Assembly: GCF_000217935.1 (NCBI RefSeq)
Contig: NZ_AFHI01000010.1
Span: forward strand, 1-64,000
Direction: 5' to 3'
From: Rheinheimera sp. A13L
GTDB lineage: Bacteria > Pseudomonadota > Gammaproteobacteria > Enterobacterales > Alteromonadaceae
Length of the DNA: 64,000 bases
In this document: in pieces, positions 18,613 through 27,497 of the stretch
Position numbering within the stretch: position 1 is the stretch's first letter
Layout of the letters: every line of letters starts with the position of its first letter
Notes under the pieces: model-generated
Seen by the model: only the letters and a program-made list of their open reading frames with translations
Databases searched by the model: none
What the model was told of the DNA's origin: nothing
Position numbers and translations under genes: made by a program

Positions 18613-19278
18613 GTGTATAAAGTAAACGAGATTTTCGAGACCATTCAGGGTGAAGGCAGTTACACTGGCACTCCTGCTATTTTTCTGCGTTTACAAGGCT
18701 GTCCTGTAGGCTGCTCCTGGTGTGACACCAAACAGACCTGGGAAATCGATCCGGAACTGCAACTGAGCCCTGCGGCTATTTTAGAGAAAAAAGCCGACTC
18801 GGATCACTGGTGCAGTTTATCTTCAACCGAAGTGCTTCAGTTGTTTGCCGACAAAGGCTACCGCGCTAAACATGTGGTGATCACAGGTGGCGAGCCTTGT
18901 ATGTATGATTTACGGCCTTTGTGTGAACTGTTGCATTCTGTCGGATATTCCACTCAGATAGAAACCAGCGGTACCTTTGAAATTCTCGCGCCGCAAAGCA
19001 CCTTTGTCACAGTTTCGCCAAAAGTGAATATGAAGGGGGGCTACGAAGTGCTGCGTACCGCACTCGAACGCGCTAATGAAATTAAGCACCCTGTGGCTAT
19101 GGAAAAACATATAGAGGAGCTATTGGAGCTGCTACAGGGTCTGGATTTAACCCATACACTGGTGTACCTGCAGCCGATCAGTCAAAAAGCCAAAGCCACC
19201 CAGCTTGCTATTGAATTCTGTAAACAGCACAACTGGCGTTTAAGTGTTCAAGTGCATAAATATCTGGGCATTAATTAA
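18613..19278 (+). CDS. queE: 7-carboxy-7-deazaguanine synthase
   Basis: Radical SAM enzyme converting 6-carboxytetrahydropterin to CDG in the queuosine pathway. From the GTG at 18613 the protein is 221 residues, matching E. coli QueE from its first residue (YKVNEIFETIQGEG). The radical-SAM cysteines are in CPVGCSWCDTK; ITGGEPC is the SAM-binding loop. The frame is open to 18517, overlapping queC on the other strand, but those 32 residues do not resemble the family, so the GTG start (AAAGGA about 12 bases upstream) is chosen. Confidence 0.92.
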   Translation: MYKVNEIFETIQGEGSYTGTPAIFLRLQGCPVGCSWCDTKQTWEIDPELQLSPAAILEKKADSDHWCSLSSTEVLQLFADKGYRAKHVVITGGEPCMYDLRPLCELLHSVGYSTQIETSGTFEILAPQSTFVTVSPKVNMKGGYEVLRTALERANEIKHPVAMEKHIEELLELLQGLDLTHTLVYLQPISQKAKATQLAIEFCKQHNWRLSVQVHKYLGIN

Positions 19279-19301
19279 ATCCCGCATTGATGCAGCAAAA
19301 A

Positions 19302-19892
19302 TTAACTTAGTTCTTCCAGACTGTCTTCCAGCCAGAGTTCCAGATCTTTGGCTGTGTCAGTCAGCTCCTGCTGCAGCCACTGACGTTTTAAATGAGGTGT
19401 CAGGGGTAACAGCTCCATCCAGCGTGACACCAGCCAGCATAAATTGTCAGGTTCTGGCTGCGGGTAGAGTGTGGCCAATTCAGGGTATTGTTTAAACACC
19501 AGCTGTAATTTATGCCACAACAGCTGCTGTTCAGCGCTGGTGTTCTGTGCTGTCCAAAATGGGACCTGAGTCAGTTCTGCCACATGCAACTGGTCGTATT
19601 CCTGCCACCTTTTGCTGATGTGATAACGGCCTGTCCCCTCGACAGTAATGCCAAGCAAACCATCAGGCAATTGCTCAAAATCAACAATAGACACCAGTGT
19701 GACTTCAGGGCAAATTCTGTCCTGATGATGCTGGCTCACTAAAGAATTAATACTGGCGATGGCAAAGGGCCTGATGCCGCTGCTGGCGTCTTTCATAAGG
19801 CGTAAATAACGGGGTTCGAATAAACGCAAACGCATTCTGCCTTCAGGCAGCAGCAGGGTATTCAATGGAAATAAAGCTATTGTAGGGTTCAT
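19302..19892 (-). CDS. LON N-terminal (substrate-binding) domain protein
   Basis: 196-residue stand-alone LON substrate-binding domain: LFPLNTLLLPEGRMRLRLFEPRYLRLM at the start is the hallmark of the family (residues 7-33). There is no ATPase or protease domain, so it is not a Lon protease. Such proteins are widespread in proteobacteria with uncertain function, possibly protein binding in quality control. Convergent with queE (24 bp), and upstream of it on the same strand is the DUF2069-bepA group. Confidence 0.85.
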   Translation of the reverse strand: MNPTIALFPLNTLLLPEGRMRLRLFEPRYLRLMKDASSGIRPFAIASINSLVSQHHQDRICPEVTLVSIVDFEQLPDGLLGITVEGTGRYHISKRWQEYDQLHVAELTQVPFWTAQNTSAEQQLLWHKLQLVFKQYPELATLYPQPEPDNLCWLVSRWMELLPLTPHLKRQWLQQELTDTAKDLELWLEDSLEELS

Positions 19893-19947
19893 AACCGCAT
19901 GTCGTTAACTACTCTGCGGTTATGTACGCTGGCGTTGTTACTTTAGA

Positions 19948-20376
19948 TTAGTCTTTGATGCTTCTTATTGGATCATCTTTTAATTTAGGGATTTTTAAAC
20001 CCAGCTCTCTGCCTCTGTTACGGGCGTAATAAGTGCAGCCAACAAACATCAGGCAAGAAAACACTAACTCTACCAGTGCCAGCAAAAATTCTGTGCCTGA
20101 ACTTATCCACAAATGGGTCAGGCTGTGGATCATATACAGCATGACAATAAAGTTCGCCCAGGCAAAGGTATAAGCTTTGCCGGTGATCATGCCCCAAAGC
20201 GGAAACCACAAAGGTGTCCACAACAGAGCAAGCAGAACCTTGGCACTGCCAAGTTCTGGTGGGGCGAGCCATAAAACCCAGAGGGGGATCAGCAGAAAAA
20301 GCCCGCTAAAGCCAAGACGGCCAAGCCAAAGATAAAGACGGGTGGAGGAGGCCATAGCGACAGAAGAGTTTGTCAT
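19948..20376 (-). CDS. DUF2069 inner-membrane protein
   Basis: 142 residues with about four hydrophobic helices and a charged C-terminus (KLKDDPIRSIKD). It sits last in a bepA-arsC-wrbA-DUF2069 run, an arrangement conserved in Shewanella and relatives. Its start overlaps the wrbA stop by 4 bp (ATGA), suggesting translational coupling. Function unknown. Confidence 0.8.
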   Translation of the reverse strand: MTNSSVAMASSTRLYLWLGRLGFSGLFLLIPLWVLWLAPPELGSAKVLLALLWTPLWFPLWGMITGKAYTFAWANFIVMLYMIHSLTHLWISSGTEFLLALVELVFSCLMFVGCTYYARNRGRELGLKIPKLKDDPIRSIKD

Positions 20377-20960
20377 AAAGTACTGAATCCAGAAGTTTTT
20401 AATGCGATAGCGGCTAATGCCAGACGTTTGCCAAATTGAAGCGCCAGTTGATGCTCATCTTTACTTAAGCTGTCTGAAGCAGATAAACCACTGACATGAC
20501 TTGGACCATAAGGAGTGCCACCAGTTTGGGTATGATGCAGCTCTGGTTCAAGGTAAGGCAAGCCAACAATCAGCATACCGTGATGCAATAAAGGCAACAT
20601 CATGCTGAGTAAATTGGCTTCATTACCACCATGCATGCTGCCAGAGGAGGTAAAGACACCGGCAGGTTTGTCCGTTAATGCACCTTTTAGCCACAGACTA
20701 CTGGTGTTATCCCAAAAGGCTTTCAGTGGTGCAGCCATATTGCCAAAACGCACCGGACTGCCAAAAGCAAAGCCGTCAGCATCCAGCAAGTCCTGCTCTG
20801 TCACAACCGGATGAAGGCCTGGCACTGAACCGTCTAAAGCCGGCACAGTCCGCAGCATCACTTCAGCGCCGGCTTGTTGGGCACCAATAGCAATTTTTTC
20901 AGCTAAAGCGGTAACAGAACCATGACGGGAATAATACAAAATCAGTAACACAGCTTTCAT
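20373..20960 (-). CDS. wrbA: WrbA-type NAD(P)H:quinone oxidoreductase
   Basis: Flavodoxin-like FMN enzyme that reduces quinones by two electrons to avoid radical formation. 195 residues. The phosphate-binding loop YYSRHGSVTALA is near the start and FGSPVRFGNMAAPLKAF and TSSGSMHGGNE are FMN/WrbA signatures. It overlaps arsC upstream and DUF2069 downstream by 4 bp each, so the three are translationally coupled. Confidence 0.92.
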   Translation of the reverse strand: MKAVLLILYYSRHGSVTALAEKIAIGAQQAGAEVMLRTVPALDGSVPGLHPVVTEQDLLDADGFAFGSPVRFGNMAAPLKAFWDNTSSLWLKGALTDKPAGVFTSSGSMHGGNEANLLSMMLPLLHHGMLIVGLPYLEPELHHTQTGGTPYGPSHVSGLSASDSLSKDEHQLALQFGKRLALAAIALKTSGFSTL

Positions 20961-21304
20961 GCCAGCAGTGCCAGCATTTTATCGGCAGGACGGGCTATTA
21001 CAGCTTTGCTGCCCACCTGTAACACTGGTCTTTCCATCAGTTTTGGATGAAGTACTATAGCTTCAATCAATTGCTGTTCGGACAATACAGGATTGGCCAG
21101 ATCCAGCGCTTTGTATTCATCTTCTTTGCTGCGCAATAAATCACGGACAGGTAGCTGCAGCGCTTGAAGTAAAACGCTCAGTTCATCAGCAGATAAAGGC
21201 TGGTCCAGATAATAACGGATGGAAAAATCTTTACCGCTTCGCTCCAGCAGTGCTAATGCTTCACGACTTTTTGAACAACGATTGTTGTGGTATAGCGTAA
21301 TCAT
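20957..21304 (-). CDS. ArsC-family protein (YfgD-like)
   Basis: Thioredoxin-fold protein of 115 residues; CSKSREAL holds the single conserved cysteine of the glutaredoxin-dependent arsenate-reductase family, and the C-terminal RP motif region (ERPVLQVGSKAVIARP) is present. With no arsB or arsR nearby and the constant position next to bepA, it is the YfgD type, whose arsenate activity is unproven. Overlaps wrbA by 4 bp. Confidence 0.85.
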   Translation of the reverse strand: MITLYHNNRCSKSREALALLERSGKDFSIRYYLDQPLSADELSVLLQALQLPVRDLLRSKEDEYKALDLANPVLSEQQLIEAIVLHPKLMERPVLQVGSKAVIARPADKMLALLA

Positions 21305-21320
21305 AAATAGTGCCTTGAGT

Positions 21321-22781
21321 TTATAAACGTTTCAGACGGTTTAATTCGGTTTGCCATTGTTTTTTCTTAGCTTCAATCCGTCTGTTTTCTAAGCTGTTAT
21401 TTGGCTCCAGATGATTTAACGCCTCGTTTAAGTCATCTATGGCTTTAGGGTAGATTGCCATTTGGTAATATAACTCAGCTCTTGCTTCGTAATAACGTGC
21501 AAAATCTTCCATCGCTTTGTAGGTATCTGCCAGCATTTCATAAGCTGGGAAAATATCATTTTTGTAATAAAGTAAGTTACGCAGCAAGTGAACGGCCAGT
21601 CGGTAGGCTTTGCCCTGAATGGCGGCATTGGCGTAATTCAGAGTCACCACCTGGTTATTAGGTTTGAGCAGGTACTGTTGCTCCAGCATGGTCATGGCTT
21701 GTTCAGCCTTACCTTGTGCCAGCAAAATATCAGTATAAGCGTCTATGTAATACAAATTATCCGGTTCTTGCTGACGCAGCTTAGTGATAATTTGATCTGC
21801 TTTTTCCACTTGCTTGTCATCAAAATAAGCTAAAGCCAGGCCATACTGATTGGCTTTGGTATTGCCGCCAGGTTCGGCCAGCTTGCGTAAAAAATAGCTC
21901 TGGGCGTCTTTGCTTTTGTAGTGATAGCGCGCCATTACGCGGGCTTTGGCCAGTGCATAATCCTGACTGTCTGCAACAAAACGTTTAGGGTATTGTTCGG
22001 CTCTTAAACGTGAATCGGCAACCCGGGATTGTGACAAAGGGTGAGTGTATAAAAAAGCCAGCTGAGTATTGGCAAAACGGCTTTTTTCCGCCAGTTTATT
22101 AAAAAACTCAGGCACAGCATAAGGGTTATAGCCGGCATCGGCCAACAGCTGAATACCTATACGGTCTGCTTCCTGCTCGTTACTGCGGGTAAAATTGATT
22201 GCACTTTGTTGCGCCAGTCCCTGAGCGGCCATAATACCTGCCATGCCAGCTTCAGGATTGACTGTTGCCAGCAGAATTGAGCCTAAAATACCTGCGAGTG
22301 TTAATGGGCCATTTTGCGAACGGGCTTCGACAGAGCGGGCTATATGGCGCTGCGTGACGTGAGAAATTTCGTGTGCTATCACAGAGGCAAATTCACTTTC
22401 GCTGTCTGACACAGCCAAAGTGCCGGTATGGGACACTATATTGCCGCCGAGCGTGGCAAAAGCGTTGATGTTTTTATCATTCACCCAATAAAACCGGAAC
22501 GGAAATTTAACGTCCTGAGCTTTAGCTACCATTTGGTTGCCCATCGCATTCAGGTATTCATCCAATAAAGGGTCATACACCATAGGCAACTGGCCTTTGG
22601 TCTGGCGCATCATCACGTCGCCTAACTGCTTCTCTTTATCCGGTGTTAAGGTGGAAAAGGCATTGCCACCAATGTCAGGTAATGCATTATTTGCCTGAAC
22701 TGAAGTTACAGAGGCCAGAGCTAAACATAAACTGAACAGGCTCAGCTTCACGAGTTGTGTTTTTACTGCAAATTGCTTCAT
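21321..22781 (-). CDS. bepA: BepA, periplasmic M48 metalloprotease/chaperone with TPRs
   Basis: Handles misfolded LptD and BAM substrates at the outer membrane. 486 residues: Sec signal peptide (residues 1-30, ending ASVTSVQA), M48 zinc site HEISH with the third ligand in EQEADRIG, a loop near the active site, and C-terminal TPR repeats (residues about 310-470). First gene of the bepA-arsC-wrbA-DUF2069 unit, 16 bp ahead of arsC. Confidence 0.93.
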   Translation of the reverse strand: MKQFAVKTQLVKLSLFSLCLALASVTSVQANNALPDIGGNAFSTLTPDKEKQLGDVMMRQTKGQLPMVYDPLLDEYLNAMGNQMVAKAQDVKFPFRFYWVNDKNINAFATLGGNIVSHTGTLAVSDSESEFASVIAHEISHVTQRHIARSVEARSQNGPLTLAGILGSILLATVNPEAGMAGIMAAQGLAQQSAINFTRSNEQEADRIGIQLLADAGYNPYAVPEFFNKLAEKSRFANTQLAFLYTHPLSQSRVADSRLRAEQYPKRFVADSQDYALAKARVMARYHYKSKDAQSYFLRKLAEPGGNTKANQYGLALAYFDDKQVEKADQIITKLRQQEPDNLYYIDAYTDILLAQGKAEQAMTMLEQQYLLKPNNQVVTLNYANAAIQGKAYRLAVHLLRNLLYYKNDIFPAYEMLADTYKAMEDFARYYEARAELYYQMAIYPKAIDDLNEALNHLEPNNSLENRRIEAKKKQWQTELNRLKRL

Positions 22782-23082
22782 TTATTTTTGAACTCAGTCA
22801 TACCGGCTTTAAACACAGGCAATTTTAATTCACTTGGTCTGCTTACCCCAGCTTTTTTTGATAAATCTGTAACCGCAACACAGAGATAGATGATCTTGAA
22901 GTTGCATCAGGGTATTTATCAAAGCCAGGGTAAAACGGAGTCTACAGTGGTTCAGTTAAATGTGGGTAAGCCACTGATTAATTTCACTGTCTTTGGCAGA
23001 AAAAAACCGACGAAGTTCAACACAATCTGTTTTTTAACAAAATGCAGAGCTTACCCCGTGAAAGATAAGCCCTGCGATACTA
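22782..23082 (-). other. Intergenic region with a hairpin behind the TonB-receptor gene
   Basis: 301 bp without a credible gene. A hairpin at 23044-23075 (GCAGAGCTTA / TAAGCCCTGC, one mismatch) stands just downstream of the receptor stop on the minus strand and may act as a terminator, though its T-run is poor. The rest should hold the bepA promoter. Confidence 0.45.
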
Positions 23083-25098
23083 TTAAAAACTCAGGCTAAG
23101 TCCCAAAGAAACTGAACGGGGCAATGCAGGTTCAAAAGCACGTCCATTGGCCTGATTGACCACAACAGCACCGACATAGTTTTTATCGGTCAGATTGTCC
23201 AGACCCAACCAGTAGCTCAGTTGCATTGCAGGCAAAGTGGATCCGCCCATCAGCTTCAGGTGATACACAGTAGACGAAGGGGCAAACAGCAGGTTTTGAT
23301 CGCTGGTTGCTACTTTGCTGCGATACAAAGTGTCCAGTTGCAGCATCCATTCAGAGCTTTGGAACGGCATCCAGCTGATTTGCCACTGGGCTTGTTGTTT
23401 GGCGACACCAGGCAGCAATTTACCGTCCAGATCGCCTTGCACAAAACTGGCATTGAGTTGGGTCAAAGTCCATTGATGTTGCCATGAAGCAGAAGCAAAC
23501 CATAATGCTGACAGCTCGACGCCGGTCCGTTTTGTTTCGCTGGCATTACGGTAGCTGGTGCGACCGCCGAAGGACCTGTCTACCACTAACTCGTTTTCAC
23601 TTTCAACCAAAAACACGGCCACGCTGGAGCGCCAGTTGTTTTGCTGCCATTTATTCCCCAGTTCCCATTGCTGATTGGTGCTGGCTTTTAATCCCAAATT
23701 CAGGCCATCGCTATTACTTTGGTAGGCCATTTCAGTAAAAGTTGGGGTTTCAAAGCCTCGTCCTGTGCTGATATACCAGGATAAATGCTCAGATTGAGCA
23801 AAATTAAGGGCTAAAGCCGCTGAGGTTTTGCCAAACGAAGTGGAGCCGCTGTCGTCCGGATTTTGTGGCGTGATATAAAAATCTGTCACATCAAAATCCA
23901 GTTCAGATCGGCGCACACCGCCACTGAGTTGCCAGTCAGGGTTTACATCCCAGACAAAACGGCTGTACAGATCAGCTGATTGTACTTCGCCTTCTTCATC
24001 GCGGCGCAAATCACCTTGTATACCCTGATTATTGACATAACCCCGGCGTTCATCTGTGCTTTGTTCCAGAGCGCCGCCAACACTTAAACGAAGCTGCTTA
24101 AACTGCCAACTGTAGGATGCATCCAATCCCTGATAAGGCCGGCTTAAATCAATCACGCCGCCAGCCGAAGTGGGGGCTGCACCATCAAAACCTAAATACT
24201 GACCTACATCACGTTGACCAGACCAGGCGGCCAGCTGCCAGCTTTGTCTATCCAGTTGCTGCGACAGGTTCAGGCTCCATTGCTGTTGTTTGCTAAATTT
24301 ACGGGTATCAAAAGTCAGCGCATTAGCGGCTGTCTGGCGAGGGTTGTCCTGCCACTCCTGTGCAGTTAACCCCAGTGGATCCTGCAATAAAGGATCGTAA
24401 GACCAATCGTAGCGCAGTTGCAGTTTTAGCTCGTTATCAAAAGCACTTTGCCATAACCACTGCGCTTGTTGCTTTTTTGCATTGCTGTGTGGACGTGAGC
24501 TTTGTAATTCTGCATTCTTCAGGCTAAGTGAAGTCGCATGCTTGCCCTGCACTAAAGCGCCGGATAGTAGCTGTTGGCGGGCAAACTGGCTGTGGCTTAG
24601 TTGCACTGAAGCAGAGTTTTCTGTTGGCCAGCGGCTTTGCAACGCCACTACACCACCGGCTGCATTGCCATACAAGACAGCAAGAGGGCCTGTCAGCACT
24701 TCAACGGATGCCAGCTGATCCAACAACACTGAACTAAGCTGACCCTGACCATCCGGGCTGGACAGCGGAATACCGTCCTGCAACAAGCGAATGCCCCGAA
24801 TGCCAAAACTGCTACGGCTACCAAAACCTCTGGCACTTAACCGGCTGTCCTGAGCATAGTTGGCTCTGCTGTCGGCCTGAATGCCGGGAATATGTTGCAA
24901 TAAAGCGGCGGCATCTATTTGCAGCGAAGGGTTGTTAAAGTCTTTACGAAAACTACTGGCAGCACTGCCCATCCACGGAGATTGCTGCGCCTGAGCTGTG
25001 ATCACAATGATTTCATCAGGAAGTCTGTCTTCTGCGCTTAAGGCGACAGAAAAAAAACTGAGCGCCAGAGCGCTCAGTTTAAAAGGTAAATAATTCAT
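23083..25098 (-). CDS. PqqU/YncD-like TonB-dependent receptor
   Basis: Outer-membrane TonB-dependent transporter, 671 residues from the ATG at 25098. Signal peptide at residues 1-22, TonB box-like DEIIVITA, plug domain with NYAQDSRLSARGFGSRSSFG (kept here only as the marker SARGFGSRS) and a beta-barrel ending in F. Many short blocks match E. coli YncD, now known as PqqU, the receptor for pyrroloquinoline quinone: FGIRGIRL, DGQGQ, LYGNAAGGV, GRGFETPT, GGRTSYRNA, NGRAFEP. It lies 16 bp downstream of a PQQ-dependent dehydrogenase gene, which supports PQQ as substrate. A longer start at 25149 would overlap that gene and put 17 residues before the signal peptide. Confidence 0.85.
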   Translation of the reverse strand: MNYLPFKLSALALSFFSVALSAEDRLPDEIIVITAQAQQSPWMGSAASSFRKDFNNPSLQIDAAALLQHIPGIQADSRANYAQDSRLSARGFGSRSSFGIRGIRLLQDGIPLSSPDGQGQLSSVLLDQLASVEVLTGPLAVLYGNAAGGVVALQSRWPTENSASVQLSHSQFARQQLLSGALVQGKHATSLSLKNAELQSSRPHSNAKKQQAQWLWQSAFDNELKLQLRYDWSYDPLLQDPLGLTAQEWQDNPRQTAANALTFDTRKFSKQQQWSLNLSQQLDRQSWQLAAWSGQRDVGQYLGFDGAAPTSAGGVIDLSRPYQGLDASYSWQFKQLRLSVGGALEQSTDERRGYVNNQGIQGDLRRDEEGEVQSADLYSRFVWDVNPDWQLSGGVRRSELDFDVTDFYITPQNPDDSGSTSFGKTSAALALNFAQSEHLSWYISTGRGFETPTFTEMAYQSNSDGLNLGLKASTNQQWELGNKWQQNNWRSSVAVFLVESENELVVDRSFGGRTSYRNASETKRTGVELSALWFASASWQHQWTLTQLNASFVQGDLDGKLLPGVAKQQAQWQISWMPFQSSEWMLQLDTLYRSKVATSDQNLLFAPSSTVYHLKLMGGSTLPAMQLSYWLGLDNLTDKNYVGAVVVNQANGRAFEPALPRSVSLGLSLSF

Positions 25099-25114
25099 GT
25101 AGAGGAGGTTCTCA

Positions 25115-26227
25115 TCACTGTGGTGATAAACGTAATAACTTACCGTCATTTTCGTCTGTCAGCAGATACACTGCGCCATCTGGTCCTGCCTGCACGTCAC
25201 GAATGCGGGAACCGATACGAATACGTTCTTCATGGCTGACTTTATCGCCTGTCAGTTCTAAACGTACCAGTTGACCAAATTTAAGCGAGCCTACTAACAG
25301 GTTGTTTTGCCAGCCATTGATTTGACTGCCAGTGTAAAAACTCATACCACTTGGGGCTATGGATGGCACCCAGTAATGCAATGGTTGCTCTAAACCTTCT
25401 TTAGTTTTTTGGCCTATCACACCACCACCGTATTCTTCACCATAAGTGATCACAGGCCAGCCATAATTTTTACCTGCAGCTGCTATATTAATTTCATCGC
25501 CGCCCTGAGGACCGTGTTCGTGAGTCCATAACAAGCCGGTTTGTGGGTGAATGGCTGCACCTTGAATATTGCGGTGTCCATAAGACCAGACATCGGCTTT
25601 GGCATCAGCCTGGCCTGCAAAAGGATTACCGGCAGCAACTGAACCATCTTTATTCACTTTCACTACTTTACCAAAGTGGCCTGACAGTTTTTGAGCGTCA
25701 TCACGACGTGAACCTCTATCACCCAAAGTGATAAACAATTCTCCTGCAGGAGTAAACACCAAACGGCCACCGTAATGGTGGTTGCTGTTAATGGCTTCAG
25801 CCTGACGGAAAATGACCTTCAGCTGTTTTAAGCTCTTGCCATCCAGTACGGCACTGGCAACTGCTGTCGCATTGACACCACCATCGCGAGGTTCACTGTA
25901 ACTGATGTAAATAGTTTTGTTTTTGGCAAAATCCGGATCAAGCACCAGGCCTAATAATCCACCCTGGCCTTTGGCATGCACAGCTGGCACGCCTTGAATC
26001 GGCTCACTTTTTTCGCCGGTTTTGCTGATGTAACGTAAAGTGCCAGTGCGTTCTGTAACAAGGAAAGAGCCATCTGGCAAAAATTGCATGGCCCATGGGT
26101 GGCTCAATCCGGAAGACAGCGTTTGCATGTCCAGTGTTACTTTTTCAGTTTTTAAGGATTCAGCCAGCAGGGGCTGAGTGGTCAGACTAAGTCCGACAAT
26201 CAGGCTGAACAGGGATAATTTACGCAT
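25115..26227 (-). CDS. PQQ-dependent aldose sugar dehydrogenase (YliI-like)
   Basis: Soluble periplasmic six-bladed beta-propeller that oxidises aldose sugars using pyrroloquinoline quinone. 370 residues with a cleavable signal peptide (cut after PLLA). Family motifs: HPWAMQFLPDG, LVTERTG, FITLGDRGSRRDD, YGHRNIQG (active-site His/Arg region), THEHGPQGGDEIN and GKNYGWP. Upstream partner of the PqqU-like receptor. No pqq biosynthesis genes are in the window. The substrate sugar is unknown. Confidence 0.88.
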   Translation of the reverse strand: MRKLSLFSLIVGLSLTTQPLLAESLKTEKVTLDMQTLSSGLSHPWAMQFLPDGSFLVTERTGTLRYISKTGEKSEPIQGVPAVHAKGQGGLLGLVLDPDFAKNKTIYISYSEPRDGGVNATAVASAVLDGKSLKQLKVIFRQAEAINSNHHYGGRLVFTPAGELFITLGDRGSRRDDAQKLSGHFGKVVKVNKDGSVAAGNPFAGQADAKADVWSYGHRNIQGAAIHPQTGLLWTHEHGPQGGDEINIAAAGKNYGWPVITYGEEYGGGVIGQKTKEGLEQPLHYWVPSIAPSGMSFYTGSQINGWQNNLLVGSLKFGQLVRLELTGDKVSHEERIRIGSRIRDVQAGPDGAVYLLTDENDGKLLRLSPQ

Positions 26228-26330
26228 ACCACGGATCCTTTTTTAAACAGATTAAAAAATTGAGCATAAAGGATACCGTAAAAAAGTACCGAAAATGCGG
26301 CTGGTATCCAGATGGACAGGACTAACGGGG

Positions 26331-26804
26331 TTAAGCCTGACCTTTCAGGTAAGCCAACACCACATCATGGTGATTACTGGTTTTAAAGTTATCAAATACC
26401 TGACTGACATTGCCATCTTGCTCAATAAGGAAGCTGATACGGTGAATACCGTCATAAACTTTCCCCATAAATTTCTTTTCACCCCAAACCCCAAAGGCTT
26501 CTGCAGCTTTGTGATCTTCATCACCCAGCAAAGTAAAGTTTAACTGCTCTTTTTGTTCGAATTTCGCCAAACGGGCAGGCGCATCAATACTAATACCTAC
26601 AACTTGGACATTAAAATTCGCCAATTGCGTTTTACTATCGCGTAAACCACAGGCCTGTACTGTGCAGCCTGGTGTCATAGCTTTAGGGTAAAAATAGACC
26701 AATACACGACTTTGTTTTAATAAAGTGCTGAGCTGTACCATCTGACCTGTCTGGTCTGGCAAACTAAAATCCGGCGCCTGTTGTCCTGCGGTTAATCTGT
26801 TCAT
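26331..26804 (-). CDS. bcp: Thioredoxin-dependent thiol peroxidase (BCP)
   Basis: Peroxiredoxin of 157 residues that reduces H2O2 and organic hydroperoxides. The peroxidatic cysteine is in TPGCTVQACGLRD and the second cysteine five residues later is the resolving one in E. coli-type BCP. Directly downstream of gcvR on the same strand (23 bp), an arrangement shared with E. coli. Confidence 0.92.
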   Translation of the reverse strand: MNRLTAGQQAPDFSLPDQTGQMVQLSTLLKQSRVLVYFYPKAMTPGCTVQACGLRDSKTQLANFNVQVVGISIDAPARLAKFEQKEQLNFTLLGDEDHKAAEAFGVWGEKKFMGKVYDGIHRISFLIEQDGNVSQVFDNFKTSNHHDVVLAYLKGQA

Positions 26805-26827
26805 CGTTTTTCCTTTTCACTTTCTGT

Positions 26828-27355
26828 TTATAGCTGAGCTTCAAAACACCCTGTCAGTTGAAGCTGTTCAAGTAAGACAAACAGGTCCTGCTTAATCAGT
26901 TCAATCTGCGCACCTTGCGGCAACTGTACCGTCATAGTGCAATGGTTTAACAGCTGCTGAGTTTTAGCGTCCGTCAGCGTTTCAGTTCGCAGCGCACCTA
27001 TATGGATCTGATGATTGGCAAGCAAAGTGGTGATAGCACCCAAAGTGCCCACTTTATCTTTACCTGTGTATTCCAGCACATAATGTGCGCTTACCGCTGC
27101 GGTGGGCTGAGCAGATGTACGTTTGGTCATGGTGAGCAGATCAAGTTCAAAACCTAATCCAGGCAATAAATGTTCTATGCGGCTGATGGCCACTGCATCA
27201 CCGGATAACAGCATAATAAAAGTGAATTCGTTGCCAAAAATAGCCATACGGCTATCGACTATATTGCAGTTACAGTCTGTAACCAGACGCGCCAGACGGC
27301 TGACCAACCCTGTTCTGTCTGCACCTATTGCAGTGACGACCAATTGTTGTGGCAT
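26828..27355 (-). CDS. gcvR: GcvR, glycine cleavage system repressor
   Basis: 175 residues made of two ACT domains (residues 5-75 and 90-165), without a DNA-binding motif. In E. coli GcvR binds glycine and the activator GcvA to control gcvTHP. N-terminus VVTAIGADRTGLVSRLARLV is typical. Divergent from dapA and immediately upstream of bcp, the E. coli-type order. Confidence 0.88.
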   Translation of the reverse strand: MPQQLVVTAIGADRTGLVSRLARLVTDCNCNIVDSRMAIFGNEFTFIMLLSGDAVAISRIEHLLPGLGFELDLLTMTKRTSAQPTAAVSAHYVLEYTGKDKVGTLGAITTLLANHQIHIGALRTETLTDAKTQQLLNHCTMTVQLPQGAQIELIKQDLFVLLEQLQLTGCFEAQL

Positions 27356-27497
27356 GCTAAGTTGATGTCTCTGAATGAAAAACGGCTGCGAAGTTTAGCA
27401 TATTTAGCGTAAATTTCACCTGTGTGACAGTCCCTTGCTTGTGTTTGTTGTCGTGCGTCATTACCATAGGCAGCCTGAAAATTATGGAGCCTTTAGC

